Assembly: GCF_000515275.1 (NCBI RefSeq)
Contig: NZ_KI911560.1
Location: 2,170,001-2,234,000, forward strand
Length of the DNA: 64,000 nucleotides
Source of the DNA: Methylophilus sp. 5
Lineage (GTDB): Bacteria; Pseudomonadota; Gammaproteobacteria; Burkholderiales; Methylophilaceae
Reading direction: 5' to 3'
Under the pieces are notes generated by a model that saw nothing but the letters and a program-made list of their open reading frames with translations, made no database searches and was not told the origin of the DNA. A program made the translations under genes and the position numbers. Positions 18,173-27,718 of the stretch are shown here, piece after piece (position 1 is the first letter of the stretch; every line of letters begins with the position of its first letter).

Positions 18173-18799
18173 TTAGCGGCTTTTAAACCAGCCGGTCACA
18201 CTCACGCGTGGCAAGTGTGTGGGTAACACCTCATGCCAGAATCTGGCGGATAAAAACAAAACCAGCCTGCCAGTCTGGGGTGAAATGTCGATATGCCTGG
18301 CATGCTGTGGTGGCGTTTGAGCGTGTTCGTCCAGATATAAGCGCAATTCACCGCCTGCCTCTTCGGGCCAGGCATCATTTAAATAAATAATCGAGGTCAG
18401 CGTTCTGGCGCCGGGCGCCGCTTGTTCCCTGTGCTGGTGAAACTGGTCAATATGTGTGGCATAGCCAGTAGCGCCTGCCGGATAGATGGCAAAATGTGTT
18501 TCAAAACTATCCAGCCCCATCATCAGGTGCCGATTCACGGCTAACTGAACCTTAGCCATCAACGCCAGGTATTGTTGGATGGCAGGATGTGGGTCGTCTG
18601 CTGCCAGCCAGGCGATTTGGTCAGTTCTGAGTTTGAGGTTTTTGACCGCGGACTGGCTGGTCCCTGCCTGGTGCATTTGGCCATGTTGTTGCTGAGCCAG
18701 GGCGTATGCACGCAATGCCTGGAGCAGGTCTGCGGGTAAAAATTGATCCATCACGCAATAATACTGGTCGGCCAGTGTGTCGATGATGGTATTCATCAT
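18173..18799 (-). CDS. 2OG-Fe(II) oxygenase (prolyl 4-hydroxylase-like)
   Basis: 208 aa from the ATG at 18799, chosen because AGGA lies 8 bases upstream and a TATAAT box sits further upstream at 18848-18853; the frame stays open to 18865 (230 aa). The double-stranded beta-helix iron site is visible as [10 protein letters not shown] (HxD), FWHEVLPTH (distal His) and RVSVTGWF (Arg for 2-oxoglutarate). [25 protein letters not shown] is typical of the P4Hc family. Substrate unknown; related bacterial proteins hydroxylate elongation factor Tu or peptides. It is convergent with the transglycosylase gene, sharing its end point. Confidence 0.87.
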   Translation of the reverse strand: MMNTIIDTLADQYYCVMDQFLPADLLQALRAYALAQQQHGQMHQAGTSQSAVKNLKLRTDQIAWLAADDPHPAIQQYLALMAKVQLAVNRHLMMGLDSFETHFAIYPAGATGYATHIDQFHQHREQAAPGARTLTSIIYLNDAWPEEAGGELRLYLDEHAQTPPQHARHIDISPQTGRLVLFLSARFWHEVLPTHLPRVSVTGWFKSR

Positions 18800-18847
18800 G
18801 CCATCAGTCCTGTCTGCGGGGAGGGTGGTGGTGCTCGTCATTCGCAT

Positions 18848-18853
18848 ATTATA
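18848..18853 (-). promoter_or_regulatory. -10 box (TATAAT) for the 2OG oxygenase gene
   Basis: A consensus TATAAT on the minus strand. It would start transcription near 18841, leaving a leader of about 40 bases before the ATG at 18799. No good -35 is visible, so the call rests on the -10 and its placement. Confidence 0.4.
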
Positions 18854-18864
18854 AGGTGATACCA

Positions 18865-18893
18865 TTGCCTAACCGATGGCTTTCGGATAGAAT
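18865..18893 (+). promoter_or_regulatory. Sigma-70 promoter for tRNA-Val
   Basis: TTGCCT (18865-18870) and TAGAAT (18888-18893) are separated by 17 bases, so transcription would start near 18900, about 36 bases before the tRNA. It lies back-to-back with the minus-strand promoter of the oxygenase gene. Confidence 0.6.
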
Positions 18894-18935
18894 GCGCAAC
18901 CTTATTGATTGATAGCCTAAGGCTGTTAATCCAAT

Positions 18936-19012
18936 AGTCGCGTAGCTCAGCTGGTTAGAGCACCACCTTGACATGGTGGGGGTCGATGGTTCGAGTCCAT
19001 TCGCGACTACCA
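18936..19012 (+). tRNA. tRNA-Val (anticodon GAC)
   Basis: 77 nt including an encoded CCA. The acceptor stem AGTCGCG/CGCGACT pairs over 7 bp. The anticodon arm CCACC-TTGACAT-GGTGG places GAC in the loop, decoding GUC/GUU. The T arm GATGG-TTCGAGT-CCATT is intact with one G-T pair. Confidence 0.95.
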
Positions 19013-19034
19013 AATAAAGCACACTCGCACATTT

Positions 19035-19064
19035 AAAAGCCACCAAGATTTCTGGTGGCTTTTT
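19035..19064. terminator. Intrinsic terminator after tRNA-Val
   Basis: AAAAGCCACCA and TGGTGGCTTTT form an 11-bp stem around an 8-nt loop. It can serve tRNA-Val and, from the other side, the minus-strand EF-hand gene, which ends at 19081. Confidence 0.88.
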
Positions 19065-19080
19065 GCTTTTAAAGCCTCGC

Positions 19081-19719
19081 TTACGCTGATGCTGTCAAAT
19101 AGCTGCTGGAGGTGTCCTGGTCTAGCCCGTAGGTTTTAATTAATTTTGCCACTTGTTCCAGCGCATGGCTTTGTTGGGTGCTAGTGCTGGATTGGCTGCT
19201 ATCGTCACTCTGGCTTTGCTGGTAAGCCATCGCCTCCTGTTGTGTCACCTTGCCGTCACCGTTGGTGTCTGCGGCCTCAAAGTTGCTAGAGACGCTACTC
19301 AGTAACTCGGATAGTTTGCTGTCGTCGGTAGAAGAGGCCATGGTCTGCATCTGATCCTGGGTGAGCCCGGTATCTTCTTCGTCACTGCCGCCACGAGGGG
19401 GTGGCGGGCCGCCTGCATCACCCGGCGGGGGCGGTGGCATGCCTTGTGCGCCGCCGGATTGCTGGCTGGCGCTTTGCAGTTGCTTAAACAGGTTTTCTAT
19501 TCCTTGCGATAGCTCGCTTTTGGTAATTTTACTGTCACCATCCGTGTCCATACTGCTGACCAGGTCGCTGACTTCGTTGCTGGTTTGGTCGTCAGCCGAG
19601 CCAGAGAGTGCTTTACTCAGTGAGGCGGCATCAATCGTGCCCTGGTTGCTGGTGTCTAGTTTGCTAAAAATGTTGGTGCTGATTTGGCCGCTAACACTGC
19701 TTAAACTGATGCTTGTCAT
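19081..19719 (-). CDS. EF-hand and poly-proline protein, function unknown
   Basis: 212 aa from the ATG at 19719, which has GGAG 6 bases upstream; a longer frame to 19770 lacks a ribosome site. Three EF-hand loops are visible: residues 22-33 (degenerate, Ser at position 12), 58-69 (DTDGDSKITKSE) and 151-162 (DTNGDGKVTQQE), so calcium binding by at least two is likely. A poly-Pro/Gly linker (QGMPPPPPGDAGG, PPPPRGG) at 92-111 separates them, and the rest is rich in Ser, Gln and Asp. There is no Sec signal peptide. The N-terminus (MTSISLSS) and QGMPPPPP motif recur in the protein at 55394-56056, indicating relatedness. Location and role are unknown. Upstream, at 19823-19848, are three TGTATC repeats at 10-bp pitch. 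Confidence 0.83.
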   Translation of the reverse strand: MTSISLSSVSGQISTNIFSKLDTSNQGTIDAASLSKALSGSADDQTSNEVSDLVSSMDTDGDSKITKSELSQGIENLFKQLQSASQQSGGAQGMPPPPPGDAGGPPPPRGGSDEEDTGLTQDQMQTMASSTDDSKLSELLSSVSSNFEAADTNGDGKVTQQEAMAYQQSQSDDSSQSSTSTQQSHALEQVAKLIKTYGLDQDTSSSYLTASA

Positions 19720-19822
19720 GGTGATTCTCCCTTTTGCCTTGAGCCTTAACATGTGTCTTGGCAGGCGCATTTGCCTGTCAACTGGTTTAACGTCACGGGA
19801 TGGCGCGTCTGAATGCAGGTTT

Positions 19823-19848
19823 TGTATCGGTGTGTATCGCTTTGTATC
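19823..19848 (-). promoter_or_regulatory. Candidate operator: three TGTATC direct repeats at 10-bp pitch
   Basis: TGTATC begins at 19823, 19833 and 19843 on the plus strand (GATACA in the direction of the EF-hand gene), about 105-130 bases before that gene's ATG. Phasing by one helical turn is typical of sites for response regulators that bind as tandem dimers. The same hexamer occurs as palindromes upstream of the related gene at 55394-56056. A TTGACA at 19776-19781 (minus strand) may be the -35. No regulator is identified. Confidence 0.45.
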
Positions 19849-19924
19849 AGCAGCTTAAATGCGCGAGCACTCGGTTTCTGATTGCGGAGTTTTCGTGCGC
19901 TGTGAGATAATCGAGGTTTGGCCA

Positions 19925-19949
19925 AAAACAAGTGCCATGTGCTTGTTTT
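19925..19949 (+). promoter_or_regulatory. Leader hairpin before thrS
   Basis: AAAACAAG and CTTGTTTT form an 8-bp stem around a 9-nt loop, 33 bases before the thrS ATG. It is AT-rich and followed by a T-containing stretch, so it could be a weak terminator of upstream transcription or a structure in the thrS leader, like the autoregulatory operator of E. coli thrS. The sequence does not decide between these. Confidence 0.3.
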
Positions 19950-19981
19950 ATTTGGTTGTTTAATGTTTAAGAGAGGGAGTC

Positions 19982-21904
19982 ATGCCTGTAATCCGCTTGC
20001 CTGATGGGTCATCACGAAGTTTTGAACAGCCGGTGACCGTGGCCGATGTTGCGATGAATATTGGGGCTGGCCTGGCAAAAGCCGCGCTGGCAGGTAAGGT
20101 CACGTATACGGGTCAGGAAGCCAAGCTGGTCGATACCAGTCATTTGATTACGCAGGATGTTGACCTCGCCATCATCACCGATAAAAACGAAGAGGGGCTG
20201 GAAGTCATTCGCCACTCGACTGCGCATTTACTGGCGTATGCCGTGAAAGAGCTGTTTCCAGACGCGCAAGTGACGATAGGCCCGGTGATCGATAATGGCT
20301 TTTTCTATGACTTTAGCTATAAGCGTCCGTTTACGCCGGATGATTTGGCCGCTATTGAAAAGAAAATGGTCGAGCTCGCCAAAAAAGACGAAAAAGTCGA
20401 GCGCAAGGTGTTGCCGCGCGATGAGGCGGTGGCTTACTTCAAGAGCATTAACGAGCATTACAAAGCCGAGATTATTGCCAGCATCCCAAGTAACGAAGAT
20501 GTGTCGCTGTATTCTGAGGGCGGTTTTACTGACTTGTGCCGCGGCCCACACGTGCCTAATACTGGCAAATTAAAGGCCTTTAAGTTAATGAAGCTGGCCG
20601 GTGCTTATTGGCGCGGCGACAGTAATAACGAAATGCTGCAACGCGTTTATGGCACCGCCTGGCGCAATAAAGATGAGCTGGAAGCCTATTTGCATATGCT
20701 GGAAGAGGCTGAAAAGCGCGACCACCGCAAGTTGGGCAAGCAGCTTGATTTTTACCATATGCAAGATGATGCACCGGGTATGGTGTTCTGGCATCCGCGT
20801 GGCTGGGTCATCTGGCAAGAAGTTGAGCAGTACATGCGCGCCAAGTTTAAAGAATACGATTATCAGGAAGTGCGTACGCCGACGGTATTGGATAAAACAC
20901 TGTGGGAGAAGTCTGGCCACTGGCAAAACTACCGTGACAATATGTTTGTCACTCAATCGGAAAGTCGCGATTATGCGGTCAAGCCGATGAACTGCCCTGG
21001 CCATATTCAGATTTTCAACAACAGCTTGCATAGCTACCGTGATTTGCCGTTGCGATTGGCGGAGTTTGGCTCTTGTCACCGTAATGAGCCGTCTGGTTCT
21101 TTGCATGGCTTGATGCGCGTGCGCGGGTTCACTCAGGATGATGCCCATATTTTCTGTATGGAGTCTCAGGTTGAGGCTGAGGTGGCTGATTTCATCAAAA
21201 TGTTATACGAAGTGTATAAAGACTTTGGCTTTGATGATGTGATTGTTAAGTTGTCTACGCGCCCGGAAAAGCGTGTGGGCACTGAAGAAGCCTGGGATAT
21301 GGCAGAAGCTGCATTGGCTAACGCGATTAAAGCCAATGGCCTGGCATTTGAATATCAGCCGGGTGAGGGCGCGTTTTACGGCCCGAAAATTGAGTTTACG
21401 CTCAAAGACTCGCTCGGCCGTATGTGGCAGTGCGGTACGATTCAGCTGGACCCGAACCTGCCTGAGCGCCTGGGGGCTGAGTACGTGGCTGAAGACAACA
21501 CACGTCAGCGCCCGATTATGTTGCACCGCGCCATTGTTGGCTCTATGGAACGTTTCTTAGGCATTTTGATCGAGAACTTTGCCGGTGCGATGCCAGTATG
21601 GTTGTCGCCAGTGCAGGTGATGGTGCTTAATATCTCTGATAATCAAGCTGATTATGTGCGCCAAGTGGTTGAAAAATTAAAGAAAAATGGCATTCGATGC
21701 GATTTTGACTTGAGAAATGAGAAGATTACCTATAAAATACGCGAACATAGTTTGCAAAAGTTACCATACCTGATCGTGGTGGGTGACAAAGAAGTGCAAA
21801 ATGGTCATGTGGCCGTACGTACCAGAAAAGGTGAAGATCTGGGTGTGATGTCGGTAGAGGCGTTTGTGGCGCAAATACAGCAAGACATCCAAAACCGGAT
21901 CTAA
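19982..21904 (+). CDS. thrS: Threonine--tRNA ligase
   Basis: 640 aa, full length (E. coli 642). Domains in order: TGS (1-62, [20 protein letters not shown]), editing N2 domain with [11 protein letters not shown] near residue 77 and CRGPHVP, class II catalytic core with [35 protein letters not shown] and [12 protein letters not shown], and the C-terminal anticodon-binding domain. It charges tRNA-Thr. A good AGAGGGAG lies just before the ATG. First gene of thrS-infC-rpmI-rplT-pheST-ihfA, the order conserved in proteobacteria. Confidence 0.97.
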   Translation: MPVIRLPDGSSRSFEQPVTVADVAMNIGAGLAKAALAGKVTYTGQEAKLVDTSHLITQDVDLAIITDKNEEGLEVIRHSTAHLLAYAVKELFPDAQVTIGPVIDNGFFYDFSYKRPFTPDDLAAIEKKMVELAKKDEKVERKVLPRDEAVAYFKSINEHYKAEIIASIPSNEDVSLYSEGGFTDLCRGPHVPNTGKLKAFKLMKLAGAYWRGDSNNEMLQRVYGTAWRNKDELEAYLHMLEEAEKRDHRKLGKQLDFYHMQDDAPGMVFWHPRGWVIWQEVEQYMRAKFKEYDYQEVRTPTVLDKTLWEKSGHWQNYRDNMFVTQSESRDYAVKPMNCPGHIQIFNNSLHSYRDLPLRLAEFGSCHRNEPSGSLHGLMRVRGFTQDDAHIFCMESQVEAEVADFIKMLYEVYKDFGFDDVIVKLSTRPEKRVGTEEAWDMAEAALANAIKANGLAFEYQPGEGAFYGPKIEFTLKDSLGRMWQCGTIQLDPNLPERLGAEYVAEDNTRQRPIMLHRAIVGSMERFLGILIENFAGAMPVWLSPVQVMVLNISDNQADYVRQVVEKLKKNGIRCDFDLRNEKITYKIREHSLQKLPYLIVVGDKEVQNGHVAVRTRKGEDLGVMSVEAFVAQIQQDIQNRI

Positions 21905-21947
21905 TTTCGGGTATTCGTGCGGCTTTGTTTATTGTTAGGGGATTGTT

Positions 21948-22514
21948 ATAGCTCAAGATAAAGATACACGCATCAATGGCGACATTACAGCGCCACAAGT
22001 GCGTTTAGTGGGTGTTGATGGCGAACCGTTAGGTGTGATGACTCTTAGAGAGGCCTTTGCCAAAGCGGAAGAAGCTGATATTGATATTGTTGAAATTGCA
22101 CCAAATGCTGCACCTCCTGTGTGCCGTTTGATGGATTATGGCAAATTCAAATACGCTGAGAGCAAGCGTATGCACGAGCAAAAACTGAAACAAAAACAGG
22201 TGCAAATTAAAGAGGTCAAATTTAGACCTGGCACTGATGACGGCGATTACAATATTAAATTACGCAATATCATCCGCTTTTTGGGTGATGGCGATAAAGC
22301 AAAAATTACTTTGCGTTTTCGTGGTCGCGAAATTACGCACCAGGAATTCGGCTTGGCCTTGCTCAAGCGTTTAGAAGCTGACCTGACAGAGCACGCATTG
22401 GTGGAGCAATATCCTAAAATGGAAGGCCGTCAAATGGTCATGGTGCTGGCCCCGGCTAAAAAAGCTGTGCCAGTGGCCAAAAAGGCTGATAAGTCTGCGC
22501 CAGAAGCAGAATAA
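21948..22514 (+). CDS. infC: Translation initiation factor IF-3 (non-AUG start)
   Basis: 188 aa if begun at the ATA at 21948, which has AGGGG 6 bases upstream and gives the family N-terminus (I)[21 protein letters not shown]. An ATT at 21942 in the same frame is the other candidate; the GTG at 21999 is inside the conserved N-domain and would delete it. IF-3 dissociates ribosomes and proofreads start codons. It limits its own synthesis in E. coli because its AUU start is rejected by IF-3, so a rare start here would be the same feedback. The N-domain ([17 protein letters not shown]), linker and C-domain ([27 protein letters not shown]) are intact, with a Lys-rich C-terminal tail. Confidence 0.93.
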   Translation: MAQDKDTRINGDITAPQVRLVGVDGEPLGVMTLREAFAKAEEADIDIVEIAPNAAPPVCRLMDYGKFKYAESKRMHEQKLKQKQVQIKEVKFRPGTDDGDYNIKLRNIIRFLGDGDKAKITLRFRGREITHQEFGLALLKRLEADLTEHALVEQYPKMEGRQMVMVLAPAKKAVPVAKKADKSAPEAE

Positions 22515-22537
22515 ATTAAGTATTAAAAAGTTTTTTG

Positions 22538-22571
22538 GAGTAATACGGCTAAATTGGCTGCCTAGTTACTC
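22538..22571 (+). promoter_or_regulatory. infC-rpmI leader hairpin, candidate ribosomal-protein autoregulatory site
   Basis: GAGTAA (22538-22543) pairs with TTACTC (22566-22571), with a possible inner GGC/GCC pairing, just before the AAGGAG of rpmI. In E. coli, L20 represses rpmI-rplT by binding structured RNA in the same interval. The position matches; binding by L20 is inference. Confidence 0.35.
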
Positions 22572-22597
22572 TTTACTCAACCTCTAAGGAGAAAAAA

Positions 22598-22795
22598 ATG
22601 CCAAAGATGAAAACAAAGAGCAGCGCCAAAAAGCGCTTTAAGTTCTTGGGTAACGGTAAAGTGAAGCGTACGCACTCTCACTTGCGCCACATCCTGACTA
22701 AAAAAACCACCAAGCAAAAGCGTAAGCTGCGCGGTACTTCTATTATTTCTGCGACAGACGTGAAACGCGTCCGCGCAATGATGCCAACACAATAA
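22598..22795 (+). CDS. rpmI: 50S ribosomal protein L35
   Basis: 65 aa, the normal length. The very basic sequence begins [18 protein letters not shown] and contains [21 protein letters not shown], the L35 signature. AAGGAG precedes the ATG. It is 10 bases from rplT and translationally linked in other bacteria. Confidence 0.97.
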   Translation: MPKMKTKSSAKKRFKFLGNGKVKRTHSHLRHILTKKTTKQKRKLRGTSIISATDVKRVRAMMPTQ

Positions 22796-22805
22796 GGAGA
22801 CCGAC

Positions 22806-23165
22806 ATGCCTAGAGTAAAACGTGGTGTCGTCGCACGCGCAAGACATAAAAAAGTTTTAAATGCTGCTAAAGGTTACCGTGGTCGTCGTAAGAACGTTTA
22901 CCGCGTTGCCAAACAGGCGGTGATGAAAGCCGGTCAATACGCATACCGTGACCGTCGTCAGAAAAAACGTCAATTCCGCACCTTGTGGATTGCCCGTATC
23001 AATGCGGCAGCCCGTGAAGCTGGTTTGACATACAGCCGTTTCATGAACGGTCTGAAAAAATCTGCGGTTGAAGTTGACCGTAAAGTATTGGCTGATCTGG
23101 CCGTGTTCGATAAAGCTGCTTTTGCCAAGTTTGTAGAGTTGGCTAAAACAGGTTTAAGCGCCTAA
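22806..23165 (+). CDS. rplT: 50S ribosomal protein L20
   Basis: 119 aa, full length. [40 protein letters not shown] and [20 protein letters not shown] motifs are typical of L20, an early-assembly 23S rRNA-binding protein that also autoregulates the rpmI-rplT mRNA in E. coli. A terminator follows. Confidence 0.97.
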   Translation: MPRVKRGVVARARHKKVLNAAKGYRGRRKNVYRVAKQAVMKAGQYAYRDRRQKKRQFRTLWIARINAAAREAGLTYSRFMNGLKKSAVEVDRKVLADLAVFDKAAFAKFVELAKTGLSA

Positions 23166-23176
23166 TCAGACCTACC

Positions 23177-23204
23177 AAAAAAAGAGGCTGCGGCCTCTTT
23201 TTTT
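23177..23204 (+). terminator. Intrinsic terminator after rplT
   Basis: A7, the stem GAGGC/GCCTC around a TGCG loop, then T7. It separates the ribosomal-protein genes from pheST; some readthrough or a separate promoter must feed pheS, which begins 38 bases later. Confidence 0.85.
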
Positions 23205-23229
23205 ATTTTAATGTTACTTAAACACTTGA

Positions 23230-24243
<1,014 letters not shown>

Positions 24244-24295
24244 TTCAAACGCCAGTTCACTTTAAATACCGAATTTATACTAGGGTTAGACACAT

Positions 24296-26662
24296 ATGCA
24301 GTTCTCCGAACAATGGTTACGTTCCATGGTGAATCCATCACTGGATACCGCGCAACTTGGTCACGCATTGACCATGGCCGGTTTAGAGGTGGAGGCGTTA
24401 ACCCCGGTGGCACCTGCGTTTAGTCACGTAGTCGTGGCCGAGATTCTTGAGGCGGCTAAACACCCTGACGCTGATCGCTTGCAAGTGTGTAAAGTGAACG
24501 TGGGCGCAGAGGTGTTACAGATTGTCTGTGGCGCCGCCAATGCGCGCGCAGGTTTAAAAATACCGTGTGCGCTGGTTGGGGCCCAATTACCCGAAAATAA
24601 TGGTCAGCCTGGTATCCAGATCAAGCAGGCCAAAGTACGTGGCGTAGAGTCTTTTGGCATGCTGTGCTCTGCCAAAGAGCTGGGCATTGCCACGGAGGCT
24701 AATGGCATTTTAGAACTGCCAGCCGATGCGCCAGTCGGCCAGGATATCCGTGAATATCTGTCATTGAATGACAGCACGTATACGTTAAAGCTGACCCCTA
24801 ACCGTGCCGATTGTTTGAGTATTTTAGGCATTGCCCGCGATGTGGTCGCCATGACTGGCGCACCAATGACGGTGCCTGCCATTACAACGGCTGCTGTCGG
24901 CAGTAACCTTGTCAAAGCCGTCACCTTGAGTGCGGCAGAGGCATGCCCGGCGTATTATGGCCGCGTGATTGCTGGTGTCAATGCTCAGGCTCATACGCCT
25001 GATTGGATGCTGCGCCGTTTAGAGCGTAGCGGCATTCGAAGCATCAGTGCGTTGGTGGATATTACTAACTATGTGTTGCTTGAACTTGGCCAGCCGATGC
25101 ATGCGTTTGACCATGCGCTGTTACAAGGTGATGTGGTAGTACGTTTTGCTAAGGCGGGTGAAAAACTTGCCTTGCTCAATGACACTGAGGTGACTTTGAA
25201 AGCCGATGATCTGGTGATTGCCGATAGCAATGGCCCGGTGGCCTTGGCGGGTGTCATGGGTGGCAAGCCGACCTCTGTCACTGACGCCACACAAGCCATC
25301 TTTTTAGAAAGCGCTTTTTTCACGCCAGATGTGATGGCAGGCAAAGCGCGCCGTTTGGGCTTGAGCACAGACTCATCGTACCGGTTTGAGCGCGGTGTGG
25401 ATTTTGGCAACACTTTGAATGCATTAGAGCGTGCTACTGCCTTGGTGCTCGAGATTTGTGGTGGTCAGGCAGGCGCCGTGACCGCTGTCGCTGCACAATT
25501 GCCAGTGCGTAAGCAGGTTGGCTTGCGCCACAGCTATGTGTTGTCAGTGCTGGGTATTGAGGTCAGTTTGGCGCAAGTGGGGCAGTTGCTGACGCAACTT
25601 GGATTTGCCTACACAGAAGCGGGTGGCGTGTTTCAGGTGAGCGCACCTAGCTTTCGCTTTGATATTGCACGCGAAGAAGACCTGATTGAAGAGGTTGCCC
25701 GTTTGCATGGCTATGAGCATATTCCTGCACTAACACCCGTTGCACCGCAAGGCATGCTGGTGGCGCCTGAGGCCACACGCAGCAAGCACTGGCTGCGCGA
25801 TGTCATGGTCAATCATGGCTATCAAGAAGTAGTCACTTACAGTTTTGTCGACGCTCAATGGGAGCGTGATTTGTATGGCAACAGCCAGCCGATTGCGTTA
25901 AAAAACCCGATTGCCAGCAACCTGAGCGTGATGCGCTCCGGCTTGTGGGGTGGGCTGCTCGATGCGCTGGACTACAACCTGAAACGCCAGCAAACACGTG
26001 CCATGTTGTTTGAGCTGGGGTCACGCTATGAAAAGCGCGCGCAAGGCTTTGTCGAAACACTGACCTTGTCCGGCCTGGTGTATGGCAGCGTATTGCCTGA
26101 GCAATGGTCGGCTGAGGCGCGTGCATTTGACTTTTATGACGCTAAAGCCCACGTAGAGGGCCTGTTTGCACAGCCGGTACGCTTTGCCGTTGAGTCGCAC
26201 CCTGCCTTACACCCAGGGCAATCTGCCCGCATTTACTTAGGTGACCAAGCCATTGGCTGGTTGGGTAAATTGCATCCGCAATGGCAGCAACAGTATGGCC
26301 TCACCAGTGCTTGTTATCTGTTTGAACTGGATGCAGATGCCGTGTTGGCCACTCAGGTGGCGGCCTATACCGAGGTCAGCAAATTCTTGCCGGTACGTCG
26401 CGATTTAGCCATGGTGGTCGACCAGAATGTCTCGGCACAGGCTATGATTGATGCCATTATTTCTGAGCAAATTCCGCAGTTACAAACGGTGAAATTGTTC
26501 GATGTTTATCATGGTAAAGGTGTGCCCGAAAACAAAAAAAGCCTTGCATTTCTTGTACTTATGCAAGATACTTGCAAGACAATGGTCGATGAGGAAGTGG
26601 ATACCATCGTGGCAAAAATCCTCAACAACTGGTCATCCAAATTTGCTGCGTCACTCAGATAA
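24296..26662 (+). CDS. pheT: Phenylalanine--tRNA ligase beta subunit
   Basis: 788 aa, close to the E. coli length (795). Domains in order: N-terminal MQFSEQWLRSMVNP, tRNA-binding OB fold (about 40-150, with ILEAAKHPDADRLQVCKV), B3/B4 editing region (RSISALVDITNYVLLELGQPMHAFD), B5 and the catalytic-like core (GYQEVVTYSFVD), and the C-terminal FDX-ACB anticodon domain (FLPVRRDLAMVVD). The B3/B4 domain hydrolyses mischarged Tyr-tRNA-Phe. Confidence 0.97.
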   Translation: MQFSEQWLRSMVNPSLDTAQLGHALTMAGLEVEALTPVAPAFSHVVVAEILEAAKHPDADRLQVCKVNVGAEVLQIVCGAANARAGLKIPCALVGAQLPENNGQPGIQIKQAKVRGVESFGMLCSAKELGIATEANGILELPADAPVGQDIREYLSLNDSTYTLKLTPNRADCLSILGIARDVVAMTGAPMTVPAITTAAVGSNLVKAVTLSAAEACPAYYGRVIAGVNAQAHTPDWMLRRLERSGIRSISALVDITNYVLLELGQPMHAFDHALLQGDVVVRFAKAGEKLALLNDTEVTLKADDLVIADSNGPVALAGVMGGKPTSVTDATQAIFLESAFFTPDVMAGKARRLGLSTDSSYRFERGVDFGNTLNALERATALVLEICGGQAGAVTAVAAQLPVRKQVGLRHSYVLSVLGIEVSLAQVGQLLTQLGFAYTEAGGVFQVSAPSFRFDIAREEDLIEEVARLHGYEHIPALTPVAPQGMLVAPEATRSKHWLRDVMVNHGYQEVVTYSFVDAQWERDLYGNSQPIALKNPIASNLSVMRSGLWGGLLDALDYNLKRQQTRAMLFELGSRYEKRAQGFVETLTLSGLVYGSVLPEQWSAEARAFDFYDAKAHVEGLFAQPVRFAVESHPALHPGQSARIYLGDQAIGWLGKLHPQWQQQYGLTSACYLFELDADAVLATQVAAYTEVSKFLPVRRDLAMVVDQNVSAQAMIDAIISEQIPQLQTVKLFDVYHGKGVPENKKSLAFLVLMQDTCKTMVDEEVDTIVAKILNNWSSKFAASLR

Positions 26663-26684
26663 TATCGTTGGATAATACCAAGGA

Positions 26685-26699
26685 TATCAGTTGATACAA
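26685..26699. promoter_or_regulatory. Near-palindromic TATCA-GT-TGATA site upstream of ihfA
   Basis: TATCAGTTGATACAA differs by one base from the palindromic sites at 56211 and 56240. It lies in the 78-base pheT-ihfA gap, 42 bases before the ihfA ATG. It may be a third member of the same operator family or a chance AT-rich match. Confidence 0.25.
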
Positions 26700-26740
26700 C
26701 ACAAGCATCTCGCATAATAAGAAGGTTCAGGGGATCGTTA

Positions 26741-27055
26741 ATGACACTCACAAAAGCTGACTTGGCCGATTTGTTGTTTGAACAAGTCGGGCTGAACAAG
26801 CGTGAAGCCAAGGACATGGTAGAAGCGTTTTTTGAAGAAGTTCGCAACGCGCTGGAGCAGGGCGATAGCGTCAAGCTGTCCGGTTTTGGTAACTTTGAGT
26901 TGCGTACCAAATCCGAGCGCCCAGGCCGTAATCCAAAAACTGGCGAAGAAATCCCAATTTCTGCACGTCGTGTAGTGACCTTTCACGCCAGTCAAAAATT
27001 AAAATTACGCGTAGAAGAACACTACGCAGAACAACCATTACAAGCACAGGCTTAG
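26741..27055 (+). CDS. ihfA: Integration host factor alpha subunit
   Basis: 104 aa. DNA-bending HU/IHF-fold protein. The N-terminal helices ([27 protein letters not shown]) and the beta-arm signature [28 protein letters not shown] are typical of the alpha subunit, and it sits after pheT as in E. coli. It pairs with IhfB, encoded elsewhere. A MerR gene follows after 14 bases. Confidence 0.97.
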   Translation: MTLTKADLADLLFEQVGLNKREAKDMVEAFFEEVRNALEQGDSVKLSGFGNFELRTKSERPGRNPKTGEEIPISARRVVTFHASQKLKLRVEEHYAEQPLQAQA

Positions 27056-27069
27056 TCTAATCCCCGCAC

Positions 27070-27498
27070 ATGGTAGAAACGCAAAAAGTCGCATTGCCGC
27101 CTATTCCCGCCAAACGCTATTTCACCATTGGTGAGGTGAGCGAGTTGTGTGGGGTTAAGCCGCACGTGCTGCGTTACTGGGAGCAAGAGTTTACCCAGCT
27201 GAAACCTGTCAAACGTCGTGGCAACCGCCGCTATTACCAGCACCATGAGGTGCTACTGATTCGCAAAATCCGCGAACTGCTCTATGAGCAAGGCTTTACC
27301 ATCAGTGGCGCGCGCAACCGGCTCGATGGCGTAGATGAAAAAATAGATAAATCACGCTCTAATGGTGAAGTTTCTAGCGCACTGGCCGCCAATACGCAGT
27401 CGCTGATTGCTGACGAAACCAAGCTGCCAGTGGTAGATATAACCGCGCTCAGAGAGCAAATTCAACAGGTACTACAACTACTAAAAGCCCCAGCCTAA
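27070..27498 (+). CDS. MerR family transcriptional regulator
   Basis: 142 aa. The N-terminal winged helix-turn-helix is clear: YFTIGEVSELCGVKPHVLRYWEQEF, then RRGNRRYYQHHEVLLIRKIRELLYEQGFTISGAR. The C-terminal part is a helix suited to dimerisation, with no conserved cysteines for metal sensing. This MerR gene between ihfA and tRNA-Pro is a conserved neighbourhood in many beta- and gammaproteobacteria; its targets are unknown. Confidence 0.92.
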   Translation: MVETQKVALPPIPAKRYFTIGEVSELCGVKPHVLRYWEQEFTQLKPVKRRGNRRYYQHHEVLLIRKIRELLYEQGFTISGARNRLDGVDEKIDKSRSNGEVSSALAANTQSLIADETKLPVVDITALREQIQQVLQLLKAPA

Positions 27499-27516
27499 AC
27501 CGTCTGGCAAGCTTAT

Positions 27517-27552
27517 AAAACCGCATATTCTGCTTAGCGAATATGCGGTTTT
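27517..27552 (+). terminator. Intrinsic terminator after merR gene
   Basis: AAAACCGCATATTC pairs perfectly with GAATATGCGGTTTT over 14 bp around an 8-nt loop. It ends the pheST-ihfA-merR unit. The tRNA-Pro -10 box follows immediately. Confidence 0.9.
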
Positions 27553-27556
27553 GTTT

Positions 27557-27562
27557 TATAAT
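27557..27562 (+). promoter_or_regulatory. -10 box of tRNA-Pro promoter
   Basis: TATAAT, placing the start near 27569 and about 35 bases before the tRNA. The -35 would fall inside the upstream terminator hairpin and is not a clear match. Confidence 0.5.
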
Positions 27563-27602
27563 GCAGCCTTCTTTTCGAGCAGGTTCCTGTTCGAGTCAAA
27601 CG

Positions 27603-27680
<78 letters not shown>

Positions 27681-27688
27681 AAATCTAA

Positions 27689-27718
27689 TCCAAAGCAGTC
27701 CAATACAGTCCATAGTAG
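27689..27718 (+). repeat. Three tandem 10-bp repeats (TCCAAAGCAG type) just after tRNA-Pro
   Basis: TCCAAAGCAG, TCCAATACAG and TCCATAGTAG follow each other without gap, starting 8 bases after the tRNA CCA. Short GTCCAA-type repeats directly behind a tRNA are familiar from integrase attachment regions, so this may be a relic of an integrated element. No integrase is present. Confidence 0.5.

Noticed and set aside
19081..19719. EF-hand protein as a lanmodulin-like lanthanide binder, which would be attractive in a methylotroph
   Set aside because: Lanmodulin EF loops have Pro at position 2 and a Sec signal peptide. The loops here (DTDGDSK, DTNGDGK) lack Pro and there is no signal peptide, so ordinary calcium-type EF-hands are the better reading.
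19925..19949. T-box type tRNA-sensing leader for thrS
   Set aside because: No T-box core sequence or specifier structure; T-boxes are not expected in this lineage. Only a simple hairpin is present.
20585..21148. Minus-strand frame of 187 codons opposite thrS
   Set aside because: Antisense shadow of the thrS catalytic domain; no ribosome site or family motif.
21999..22514. infC starting at the GTG at 21999
   Set aside because: This would remove the conserved [11 protein letters not shown]-terminal stretch. The upstream non-AUG start with a ribosome site is better supported.
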